Shown here in pieces: positions 57,108-64,000 of a stretch of DNA of 64,000 nucleotides (the stretch's first letter is position 1; each line of letters starts with the position of its first letter). The notes under the pieces are model-generated. The model was not told the DNA's origin and did no database searches. It saw nothing but the letters and a program-made list of their open reading frames with translations. The stretch spans positions 992,001 to 1,056,000 of the forward strand of contig CAWAJM010000001.1 of NCBI GenBank assembly GCA_963782445.1, read 5' to 3'. The stretch comes from ZC4RG20 sp963782445. Its GTDB lineage: Bacteria; Pseudomonadota; Gammaproteobacteria; Steroidobacterales; Rariloculaceae. Made by a program: the position numbers and the translations under genes.

Positions 57108-57266
57108 TTAGATACGGCCCAACAAGAGCAGCACAACCAGCACGACCAGCACAATGCCGACGATTCCGCTGGGCGCATAACCCCACCGCCGGCTGTGCGG
57201 CCACGTGGGAATAGCACCGATTAGGAGCAGTACGAGTATTATTATCAGTATTGTTCCTAAGCTCAT
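57108..57266 (-). CDS. DUF3309-type small membrane protein
   Basis: 52 residues with two hydrophobic stretches, TILIIILVLLLIGAIPTWPH and GIVGIVLVVLVVLLLLG, separated by SRRWGYAPSG. The P-x-W-P-H-S-R-x-W-G-Y-x-P-S-G core is the hallmark of DUF3309, of unknown function. ATG 57266 is chosen from a gggag site; longer starts add unlikely residues. It lies just upstream of the N-ATPase operon on the same strand. Confidence 0.82.
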   Translation of the reverse strand: MSLGTILIIILVLLLIGAIPTWPHSRRWGYAPSGIVGIVLVVLVVLLLLGRI

Positions 57267-57386
57267 CTCATATACTCCCATAGCCTCTAACCGCAATCGC
57301 CGAGCGGATTCTTCCAAACAGGCGCGCTCACTACTATACGGGCTTCTACGAATGCACGGCTTGTCGCAAGAGAACTACTGTGCCTT

Positions 57387-57640
57387 ATGAACGACGGACG
57401 GCGGTTCGGGCCGAAACTGTGCAATCGCGGCGTGAGGCGGGCGCTCAAGAACTATCGCATCGAGAGCAATGGCCGACGGATTGTTACCGGTTTCAGCATC
57501 GGCGATCCGGTGGTGGCGGGAAAGGTCTGCATTCTCGAAAGTGCGCGCGACATCGAGCGTTTCGTCGACGGTGCCGTATTGGTCACCGGGAGACGGACCC
57601 CGACTGGGTGCCGATTCCGTGAGCCCAGACAGCTTCATCG
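57387..57640 (+). pseudogene. Frameshifted fragment of phosphoenolpyruvate synthase
   Basis: One frame reads KNYRIESNGRRIVTGFSIGD, then PVVAGKVCILESARDIERFV and DGAVLVT. The expected next residues appear only in another frame as ETDPDWVPI. Together they follow the mobile phosphohistidine domain of PEP synthase (YRIxGxGRxLxxGxAVG, then GEVLVTDMTDPDWEP). A base insertion after GTCACC breaks the frame. The ~790-residue body, including the catalytic His loop, is missing. Confidence 0.6.
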
Positions 57641-57795
57641 CCGTCAAGGAGCGCGTCGCATCCGCGGAGTTCGCCGCCGGTGGCAAAAAAACGAGCGCGA
57701 CGTGAAGAAGGCTCGCGCAAGATAACGGGGGTCCTCCCGCGGGCGGCCGTGTCGAAGGAAAGAGACGCGAAGTCGCGTTACATTTGGAGTCAATC

Positions 57796-58011
57796 ATGAG
57801 CGTTCAGCGAGTTGTCGGAATCGTTCTGCTGGTTCTCGGAGTGGCACTGTTTATCGTCGGGATGAATGCATCCGACTCGATAGCGGATCGATGGAGCAAT
57901 TTCTTCACCGGCCATTTCACCGACACCACGGTGTGGTACATGGTCGCTGGCATCGCTTCGGTGATCGTCGGTCTAATAGTTACGTTCGGTGGCCGCATGA
58001 CTTCCAGGTAA
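57796..58011 (+). CDS. DUF3185-type small membrane protein
   Basis: 71 residues, two helices (VVGIVLLVLGVALFIVGMNA and VWYMVAGIASVIVGLIVTFG) joined by SDSIADRWSNFFTGHFTDTT. This pattern is the DUF3185 family; no function is known. ATG 57796 follows tttggag. It stands alone between two gene remnants. Confidence 0.82.
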   Translation: MSVQRVVGIVLLVLGVALFIVGMNASDSIADRWSNFFTGHFTDTTVWYMVAGIASVIVGLIVTFGGRMTSR

Positions 58012-58163
58012 CTCGCGTCTCCTTCAGCAAACGGGCGACTCGGCGCCATGCGGGCCCATCCCGCTTACTGGGTGGCATCGAGCGGGAAAGTGACAGACGC
58101 GATGTGGAAGGAATACAAAAAGAACCAGGAGCCAGCGCAATATGACGATGACGGCGCCACCAG

Positions 58164-58323
58164 CAGCATCGCCAAGCTCTGAGCGCCGTCGACTTCATCG
58201 TCGACCGCCCGCACTCGGAGCGAGGACGAGCCGGCCGGCTGGGCGGCCTCTCGGCGCGATTCCGGCTGTGCGGCCGAAACCGTCGGTGGGCGCACGGTTA
58301 ATTCTGTACCTTGCCCGATCACA
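58164..58323 (-). pseudogene. Remnant copy of the hybrid histidine-kinase gene
   Basis: About 160 bases align without gaps to 63303-63462, the linker between the kinase and receiver domains of the intact gene. I counted about 20 differences, roughly 87% identity. Translated, it gives IGQGTELTVRPPTVSAAQPE and the start of the receiver domain (VRAVDDEVDGAQSLAMLL), where the intact gene has VDDDIDSARSLAMLL. Homology stops on both sides. Confidence 0.85.
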
Positions 58324-58438
58324 CTTGTCGCGGTTCTTCGGATGGACTCCGAGCCTCCAGAAATCCGGCCCGTTGAGCCAGCGTACTCTCGGAGATCCGA
58401 GTATCATTTCGGCGTGCGCGCTGGCGTAAATGATGTAC

Positions 58439-60613
58439 CTAAGGTCCTGGACGTTTGCGCTGCTTGTCTTCGTGGACACTCGCCGAAGAAGACCCGTCGG
58501 TCGCGTCTATCCTCGGCCCTACGCGTGCGCCGCCTGATTCGATGCTGAAAAGATAGGTTCCAAAATCGTGTGCGCTGCCGCGCGTCTTGACGACGGACAC
58601 TGTCGGCTTCCTCTCGTCCGGCAGGGGGAGGTAGCGCAGCACGATAAGGTTGTCCGCCACCGCCGAAAAGCGCTGCGAGGTGATGCTCTCGGTCGAGTAC
58701 ATCGATGCGGATTCGAGCGTGAGGACCGTGGTGACGCCGAGGGCCTTGAATCGCGAGACGAGTGCGAAGAGATTCCGACGCGACACCGTGTGTGCCGTGC
58801 CCTCGGCGCCGAGGTGGTCCACGCCGTCGAATGCCAGACGGCGCGTACCTTGTGCGAGTATCTTGTCTGTGACAAGGGAAAGAAGTTGGCTTGGCCGGAT
58901 GCTTTCCCGCGCGAGACAGACGACCTCGATCAGGCCGCTCTCGACGGCGTCCCGGAGGGGTAAACCCAAGCCTTCCGCGGCTTTGAGGATTTGCTCCGGC
59001 CCTTCCTCCAGCGCGAGATACAGGCCAGGTTCGCCGCTTTTCGCGCCATTGGCAATGAATTGCAGCGCGAGCGTACTCTTGCCGGCGCCAGAGCTGCCCG
59101 CAATCAGGGTGACGCTGCGCTCCACCAGACCGCCGCCGAGCAGCGTGTCGAGCCCAAGAACACCGGATGACAGGCGCCTTGTGGGCTCGAGGGACGCGGG
59201 CGGCGCCGCGCGCGCGGCTTCAATGTCGTAGCGCGGGTAGACCGTGATGCCGCCGGCCCCGATGGCGAGGCTGTGCCGCCCCTTTAGATGAGCCGTGTTC
59301 CGCAACTTGTAGATTTCGAGATAGCGCTGCCGCTCGAATCCATCCTCGATAGAGGTCAGCAGGACGATGCCGTCGACGACCGTTTCTTCTACACCGAAGC
59401 GGCTGATCTGGGTCGAGCCGTACGGAATGTCCGTGACGAAGAAGCCGACGGCCTCGGCGTTCTGCACGATGCTGCAGAGCTGAAAGGTTTTTTCCCGGGC
59501 AAGCTGTGGGTCTTTGATTTTGTGCAGGAATACGGACAGCGAGTCGATGACCACACGCTGCGCGCCCATCGCTTCGATACGCTGGCGCATCATCAGAAGA
59601 TGCGCCTCGACCATGATATTGGGCTGCGGAATGAAGACGACCTCGACCATTCCGCGCTCGATCTCGGCCTCGAGATCCCAGCCGAGGCCGCGGGCGCTTG
59701 CGCGAAGCCGTTCCGCGGTTTCCTCGAAGGAGAACACGATGCCTTTCTCCCCTCGCTGTGCGCCGCGGTAAATGAATTCGAGCGACAGCACGGACTTACC
59801 CGTGCCGGCCACGCCGGCGACGAGCAGGCTCGAGCCCCGCGGGATGCCTTCCCCGAGGAGATCGTCCAGTTTCGAGATGCCCGTGGCGAGGCGAAGCGGC
59901 CGCTCCGCGAGTTCCTCTCTTTGGATGGAGACACGGGGCGCGAACACTTCGATACCGTTATGGGAGATCGTGAACGAATGTTCGTCGCGGCTGTGGTTCG
60001 TGCCGCGCATCTTGACGATCTGGATATAACGCTGCTGCTCGCCCGACTGCTCGCGTTGGTGCAGCGTAATCATACCGTCGACGATCGAGAACAGTGGATT
60101 CGTAGCGACGTCGAGAGGAGCGAATTCACCGATGAGGAAGGAGGTGGCTTCCCACGCCATGAGGTTGACGGCGAGCTCGTAACCGAACTTGCGCAGGTCC
60201 TCACGGGATGCTGAGAGATCGTCGAATACACGGAAGCTGTCGATCACGACGATGGCTGGCTTCGCGTTGCGGACATGCCCCATGACGAGGTCGGCGCTGC
60301 TTGCGAGCCCTTGCGTGCGCAGTATGACGCCGAGGTCTATGAACTGTATATCGTGTTCCAGCTTGCTTGCGTCGAAGAATGAGAACTGGCTCAGATACCG
60401 CAGCGTCTTGGCGGTTGGCTCGGAAAGCGTGCTGAAGTAGAGCACGCGCCGATCTGCCGATGCGTTGTGGAAGCAAATCTGTTGCGTCAGTATCGTCTTG
60501 CCAGCGCCCGGCGGCCCGGCGACGACGGACACCGATCCTTGCGGCAGTCCGCCCTCGAGGAGCTCGTCGAGGTTGCGCACACCCGTTTCCAAACGTGCGA
60601 TCGTCCGCGTCAT
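58439..60613 (-). CDS. KaiC-like ATPase with three RecA domains
   Basis: 724 residues. Three P-loops are visible: GPPGAGKT (33-40), GVAGTGKS (about 266-273) and GSSGAGKS (about 505-512), each starting a KaiC-type domain of about 235 residues. The catalytic Glu pair of KaiC is present in domain 2 (FSFEETAERL) and domain 3 (LALEEGPEQI) but not in domain 1 (STLSEPTAKT). At the KaiC Ser431/Thr432 position domain 2 has E-T. The protein lacks KaiA/KaiB partners here, so a role as clock is unlikely; signalling with histidine kinases is more usual. Its ATG overlaps the stop of the upstream gene. Confidence 0.88.
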   Translation of the reverse strand: MTRTIARLETGVRNLDELLEGGLPQGSVSVVAGPPGAGKTILTQQICFHNASADRRVLYFSTLSEPTAKTLRYLSQFSFFDASKLEHDIQFIDLGVILRTQGLASSADLVMGHVRNAKPAIVVIDSFRVFDDLSASREDLRKFGYELAVNLMAWEATSFLIGEFAPLDVATNPLFSIVDGMITLHQREQSGEQQRYIQIVKMRGTNHSRDEHSFTISHNGIEVFAPRVSIQREELAERPLRLATGISKLDDLLGEGIPRGSSLLVAGVAGTGKSVLSLEFIYRGAQRGEKGIVFSFEETAERLRASARGLGWDLEAEIERGMVEVVFIPQPNIMVEAHLLMMRQRIEAMGAQRVVIDSLSVFLHKIKDPQLAREKTFQLCSIVQNAEAVGFFVTDIPYGSTQISRFGVEETVVDGIVLLTSIEDGFERQRYLEIYKLRNTAHLKGRHSLAIGAGGITVYPRYDIEAARAAPPASLEPTRRLSSGVLGLDTLLGGGLVERSVTLIAGSSGAGKSTLALQFIANGAKSGEPGLYLALEEGPEQILKAAEGLGLPLRDAVESGLIEVVCLARESIRPSQLLSLVTDKILAQGTRRLAFDGVDHLGAEGTAHTVSRRNLFALVSRFKALGVTTVLTLESASMYSTESITSQRFSAVADNLIVLRYLPLPDERKPTVSVVKTRGSAHDFGTYLFSIESGGARVGPRIDATDGSSSASVHEDKQRKRPGP

Positions 60614-61080
60614 GGTTTCACTACCTTGTCAAGCCGGCTCCGTGATTGATGCTCAAGCTTCATGTTTCGCCGGCTGGCTTGTTCGAGCGTAACCTTCGCG
60701 AGCTCGGCGTGCAGTGCGGGCGTGAGGATGCCGGCAACCAGAGTGTCCAGAACGGTCAGGAACTCCGTCAGAACGAACCGTGAGGCCTCCAGCGCTTGCA
60801 CCTGACCTAATGCGGCGGCGCGCGCTCGCAGCTGTTCAAAGCGCAGGCCGTTCGAATCCACCGTCAATGGCGAGAGCAGCGGGAATTTCTCGGCGGCGTC
60901 ATGCAACACGCGATCGGCAATGGCCATTAGGGTAACGTCGCCAAGGGTGCGTACCGAGCGGCGCCATAGGGCGCCGAGGGCCTCGTCGAGATCTTCGAAC
61001 GTCTCTGCAGCGGAGAGACCGCTGACGGCGCTCTCAACCCAGAGCTCTACCGCTGCGCTGTGAGAGTTGTCATTGGTCAT
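60610..61080 (-). CDS. Unknown helical protein coupled to the KaiC-like gene
   Basis: 156 residues, predicted mostly helical, no membrane segment: ETFEDLDEALGALWRRSVRT, DVTLMAIADRVLHDAAEKFP, QVQALEASRFVLTEFLTVLD. I do not recognise a family. Its stop overlaps the ATG of the KaiC-like gene by four bases, so the two are co-translated and likely work together. The long helices would suit a regulatory or phosphotransfer partner, but no conserved His is placed to support the latter. Confidence 0.75.
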   Translation of the reverse strand: MTNDNSHSAAVELWVESAVSGLSAAETFEDLDEALGALWRRSVRTLGDVTLMAIADRVLHDAAEKFPLLSPLTVDSNGLRFEQLRARAAALGQVQALEASRFVLTEFLTVLDTLVAGILTPALHAELAKVTLEQASRRNMKLEHQSRSRLDKVVKP

Positions 61081-61369
61081 GGGCTATCGCCGCTCAATGT
61101 TGCCCCGCAGTCGCTTCGGGGCGCCCGGCGGATCTCGCACGCTACACGGTGGACCCGGCATCCGATGAGGTCTCGCACTTTGCCTTCCTTTGGAACAGTT
61201 TTCGCCCGGCTGAAGCGCGCTGGTAGTGGAAGCCGCCAGCGAGCAAGTGCGTTCTGCGACGCTTGTCGTGTGCCGCGCGCGAGATTAGGTAGAAGGCTAG
61301 GGCCGACCCGGCAAATAGTCAACAATGGCAACGGCCCTTCAAGGCCAGAGCGCGCCGGTAGCTTTTTTT

Positions 61370-62707
61370 TCATCCGCCTTCAGCTCTACCCGCGGGTAAC
61401 CACCTCAGCAGCGCGAGGCCCGCGGCCGCCGAGACCACGGACGCCAAGATGATGCCCAATTTGGCACTGTCGATCAGGCCGGGATCGAACGCCAGGTTCG
61501 CTATGAATAGCGCCATTGTGAAGCCGATTCCGGCGAGCAGCGCACCGCCCGTGAGCTGCCTCCATTCAAGAGTCGGGGGAAGTGTTGCAGCACCCGAGCG
61601 CACGGCAATCCAGCTGAACGCCAGGATCCCAACAGGTTTGCCGAGCGCAAATCCGACGAACACGGCGATCGTGAGTGATTTCCCCAGATCGCCCCAGGAC
61701 AGCGGCAGCCCGGCATTCGCGAGTGCAAAGAGCGGCATGATGATGAAGCCTACCCATGGATGCAGCCCGATCTCCAACCGTTCCACCGGGGATAGTGTCT
61801 CGCGGGCGGCGATTTCTGCCACTAGTAACGTTTGCCGGTCTCTCGTGTCACCGCTTCCCTCGTTACTGGATGGATGGGCGATGACTTGGCCCAAAATGGA
61901 GCGCAGACGCTCGTCGCTGACCCATCGGCGGGCCGGCGTCAGCAACCCGAGTATTACGCCGACGACGGTCGCGTGAATACCGGACGCATCGACGGCGAGC
62001 CAGGTGGCCCCGCCCACCAGAAAATAGATTGGAAAGCCTCGGAAGCCGACTTGCGCCATGGCGTAGATGATGGCGATGCCGAGCGCGCCCAAGCCAAGCA
62101 TGCCCCATGCGACGCCGTTGCTGTAGCCGAGGGCCACGACCAAAATTGCCCCAAGGTCGTCGACGATCGCGAGCGACAGCATGAACACGCGTAGGCTCTG
62201 CGGTATGCGTGCTCCGAGCAGGGCCAGGGCACCGACGACAAACGCCGTGTCGGTTGCCATTACGCTGCCCCAACCGCTCTGTCCAGGTTTGCCCCATTGC
62301 AGGACCATAAACAGAGCCGCCGGGACGAGCATGCCCCCGAGCGCGGCCGCGATCGACAACGCGGCCATCCGCGGGTGGCGGAGCTCGCCGAGGACGAGCT
62401 CCCGCTTGAGCTCCAGGGCGACGAGAAAAAAGAACAGCGTCATCAGGCCGTCGTTGATCCAGGCTCGCAATGAACGGACGAACTCGAACGGGCCGAGTCT
62501 GAGGCCGACCGGGGTCTCCCAGGCGCTCAAGAACGGGTGGGCCCAGGGGGAGTTGGCCAGGATGAGTGCCGAGACGGCGGACAACAGCAGGACCGCTCCG
62601 CCGGCGGCCTCGATGTGCAGGAATCGGACAAACGGCCTCGTGAGGCTGTCGACAATCTCGCGCGGCAGCCGAACGTGCTCCGTATCGGCGCGTCGATTTT
62701 CGCTCAT
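61370..62707 (-). CDS. nhaA: Na+/H+ antiporter NhaA
   Basis: 445 residues with 12 helices, slightly longer than E. coli NhaA. The ion site is visible: the paired aspartates in LSLAIVDDLGAILVVAL, with MATDTAFVVGALALLG (helix IV, TDxAF) before it. FFLVALELKRELVLGELRHP and INDGLMTLFFFLVALE are conserved. It exports Na+ for H+, raising acid or salt tolerance. ATG 62707. A partial, broken paralogue lies at 12468-12793. Confidence 0.95.
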   Translation of the reverse strand: MSENRRADTEHVRLPREIVDSLTRPFVRFLHIEAAGGAVLLLSAVSALILANSPWAHPFLSAWETPVGLRLGPFEFVRSLRAWINDGLMTLFFFLVALELKRELVLGELRHPRMAALSIAAALGGMLVPAALFMVLQWGKPGQSGWGSVMATDTAFVVGALALLGARIPQSLRVFMLSLAIVDDLGAILVVALGYSNGVAWGMLGLGALGIAIIYAMAQVGFRGFPIYFLVGGATWLAVDASGIHATVVGVILGLLTPARRWVSDERLRSILGQVIAHPSSNEGSGDTRDRQTLLVAEIAARETLSPVERLEIGLHPWVGFIIMPLFALANAGLPLSWGDLGKSLTIAVFVGFALGKPVGILAFSWIAVRSGAATLPPTLEWRQLTGGALLAGIGFTMALFIANLAFDPGLIDSAKLGIILASVVSAAAGLALLRWLPAGRAEGG

Positions 62708-62742
62708 GGCTTGCTCGCTGCGGCTACCGACGACTACCTGGA

Positions 62743-62925
62743 ATGGCGCGATATCTTCATTCGGTCAAGGCCTGCACCCAAGTGTGCGCACGGAGGCGGA
62801 TCCGTCAAATCGGCAATGGCAGGCAGCTGGATGGCCGCGCAAGCGCCATCGGCCTCTCGATAGCCGGGACTGCATTCCCATCGGCGCCCGTAGCTTGGTG
62901 AGTGCGCATGCCGCGGCCGAGCAAG
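62743..62925 (-). pseudogene. Remnant copy of the cysteine-rich repeat gene
   Basis: The minus strand reads RTHQATGADGN in one frame, and in the equivalent frame HAHSPSYGRRWECSPGYREA, DGACAAIQLPAIADLTD, matching repeat 1 of the intact gene (HARSYGTGWDCGPGYREADG). It then jumps to the tail (ALTE), where a four-base insertion creates a stop in place of DIAPY. Five or six repeats and the signal peptide are lost. It lies upstream of the intact nhaA as the intact repeat gene lies upstream of the broken one. Confidence 0.8.
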
Positions 62926-62931
62926 TGCAGG

Positions 62932-64000
62932 CTACGAGAGAAGCGATTCCTCGGGCGAGCTTCTCCGACGAGTCTCTCGCCGACGCGGTGAATCCGCGCC
63001 GGCAGCGACTTCCTGCAGGATCTGTTTCATCTGCGAGAAGTCGCCAGGCTTGACCAAGTGCCGGTCGAAGCCGGCTTCTCGTGATCGCCGTAGATCGCCC
63101 GGGTGCCCGTAGCCAGTCAAAGCAACGAGCTCTGCGTCATCCAGTCCAGCAAGTCTGCGCATGCGCTTCGCGACTTCGTAACCGTCGAGATCGGGAAGGC
63201 CGATATCCAAGAAGACGGCTTGCGGGTGCGATTCGCCGGCTATCCGGAGCGCCGACCGTCCGTCGTGAGCTACGGAAACGAGATGTCCGCACGCCTCGAG
63301 CAGCATTGCCAAGCTCCGAGCGCTGTCGATGTCATCGTCGACCACCAGCACTCGGAGCGAGGGCGAGCGGGCCGGTTGGGCGGCCTCTCGGGGCGATTCC
63401 GGCTGTGCTGCCGAAACCGTCGGCAGGCGCACCGTGAATTCGGTGCCTTGTCCGACCACGCTGCGGACCCCAATCGTGCCGTTGTGCATGGTGACCAGCC
63501 GCTGCACCAGCGCCAAACCGATCCCAAGCCCGCCGCGTGCCCGATCGAGCGATCCTTCCGCCTGAGTGAACAGATCAAACACGCGCGGCAAAAGGTCCGG
63601 CGCGATGCCGAGGCCGGTGTCCGTCACCCGCAGCACTGCCTCGCTGCCTTCGTGCTGTACGCTTATCTCGACGCAGCCGCCGTCGTCCGTGTATTTGACT
63701 GCGTTGGTAAGCAAATTTTGCACCACCTGTTCGAGTCGGAGTGCGTCGGCGGCCACCCAGACCGGTTCGGTGGGCACCGAAACGGTGAGCACATGATGGT
63801 GCGTGTCAATCCAAGGCCGCACTATTTCGATGGCGCCCTGCACGACATCGCCGATCGAGATGTGCGCCAAATGAAGGGGGATCTTTCCGGAAGTGATGCG
63901 CGATACGTCGAGAAGGTCCTCGATGAGACGCGCGAGCCGTCCCGTCTGCCGCTCCACGATGGCTGCCGCCTGCTGCCGCGCCGCATCGTCCGCCTCGTCC
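62932..64000 (-). CDS. Hybrid histidine kinase, 3' part (runs off right edge)
   Basis: The frame is open to the window end, so the sensor domain and phospho-accepting His lie beyond. Visible: end of the dimerisation helix (ARLIEDLLDVSRITSGKIPL), ATPase domain with QVVQNLLTNAVKYTDDGG (N box), VTDTGLGIAPDLLPRVFDLF (G1/F boxes) and RARGGLGIGLALVQRLV (G2), then a receiver domain with VLVVDDDIDSA, phospho-Asp in AVFLDIGLPDLDGYEV, and Lys in HLVKPGD. The order kinase then receiver defines a hybrid kinase. A GTG at 63957 is internal. Confidence 0.92.
   Translation of the reverse strand, partial: DEADDAARQQAAAIVERQTGRLARLIEDLLDVSRITSGKIPLHLAHISIGDVVQGAIEIVRPWIDTHHHVLTVSVPTEPVWVAADALRLEQVVQNLLTNAVKYTDDGGCVEISVQHEGSEAVLRVTDTGLGIAPDLLPRVFDLFTQAEGSLDRARGGLGIGLALVQRLVTMHNGTIGVRSVVGQGTEFTVRLPTVSAAQPESPREAAQPARSPSLRVLVVDDDIDSARSLAMLLEACGHLVSVAHDGRSALRIAGESHPQAVFLDIGLPDLDGYEVAKRMRRLAGLDDAELVALTGYGHPGDLRRSREAGFDRHLVKPGDFSQMKQILQEVAAGADSPRRRETRRRSSPEESLLS

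Overview
The window is GC-rich, almost fully coding DNA from a Gram-negative bacterium, most likely a gammaproteobacterium. Supporting signs are an RND efflux pump, outer-membrane OmpA-type and porin-like proteins, a UrcA-family protein, a full-length NdvB cyclic glucan synthase and an N-type ATPase operon. I cannot name a genus from sequence alone. I saw no rRNA, tRNA, CRISPR array, phage genes or intact transposase.

Layout. 0-9.5 kb: the 3' part of an RND transporter, a secreted esterase, a compact membrane-protein/XRE-regulator pair with a palindromic operator, and several broken genes (toxin-antitoxin remnants, a serine-hydrolase piece, an M20-peptidase piece). 8.8-18.4 kb: cytochrome b561, di-haem peroxidase, a TylF-like methyltransferase, a cysteine-rich repeat protein beside a wrecked nhaA copy, a Crp/Fnr regulator, a fatty-acid desaturase, an AI-2E-family permease and a chalcone-isomerase-like protein. 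18.5-32.1 kb: a block of mostly same-strand genes for carbon and energy: SPFH protein, phosphoglucomutase, PPK2 polyphosphate kinase, glucan phosphorylase, phosphoketolase, a DUF389-type membrane protein and a P3A-type proton ATPase. It ends at a 166-bp fold-back element with perfect 29-bp inverted repeats. 32.3-41.1 kb: a single giant gene, ndvB. 41.5-50 kb: envelope and stress genes, including a GlsB-type protein, a sortase and an LPKTAG-tailed substrate in one coupled operon, a BON-domain lipoprotein and an MgtA-type ATPase. 50.2-57 kb: a complete nine-gene N-ATPase operon (atpDCQRBEFAG order). 57-64 kb: small membrane proteins, a three-domain KaiC-like ATPase with an unknown partner, nhaA, and the 3' part of a hybrid histidine kinase.

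How it fits together. Glycogen or glucan phosphorolysis (GlgP), phosphoglucomutase and phosphoketolase form a route from stored glucan to acetyl-phosphate. PPK2 can exchange polyphosphate and nucleotides. Four separate cation movers (P3A ATPase, MgtA-type ATPase, N-ATPase, NhaA) and periplasmic glucan synthesis point to survival of energy, salt or acid stress. This is inference from gene content.

The most notable non-gene signals are a duplicated nhaA plus repeat-protein pair in which each locus has kept a different member intact, a decayed second copy of the histidine-kinase region, the fold-back element, the XRE operator, a nested hairpin after the peroxidase gene, and evidence that ndvB may start at a non-standard codon.
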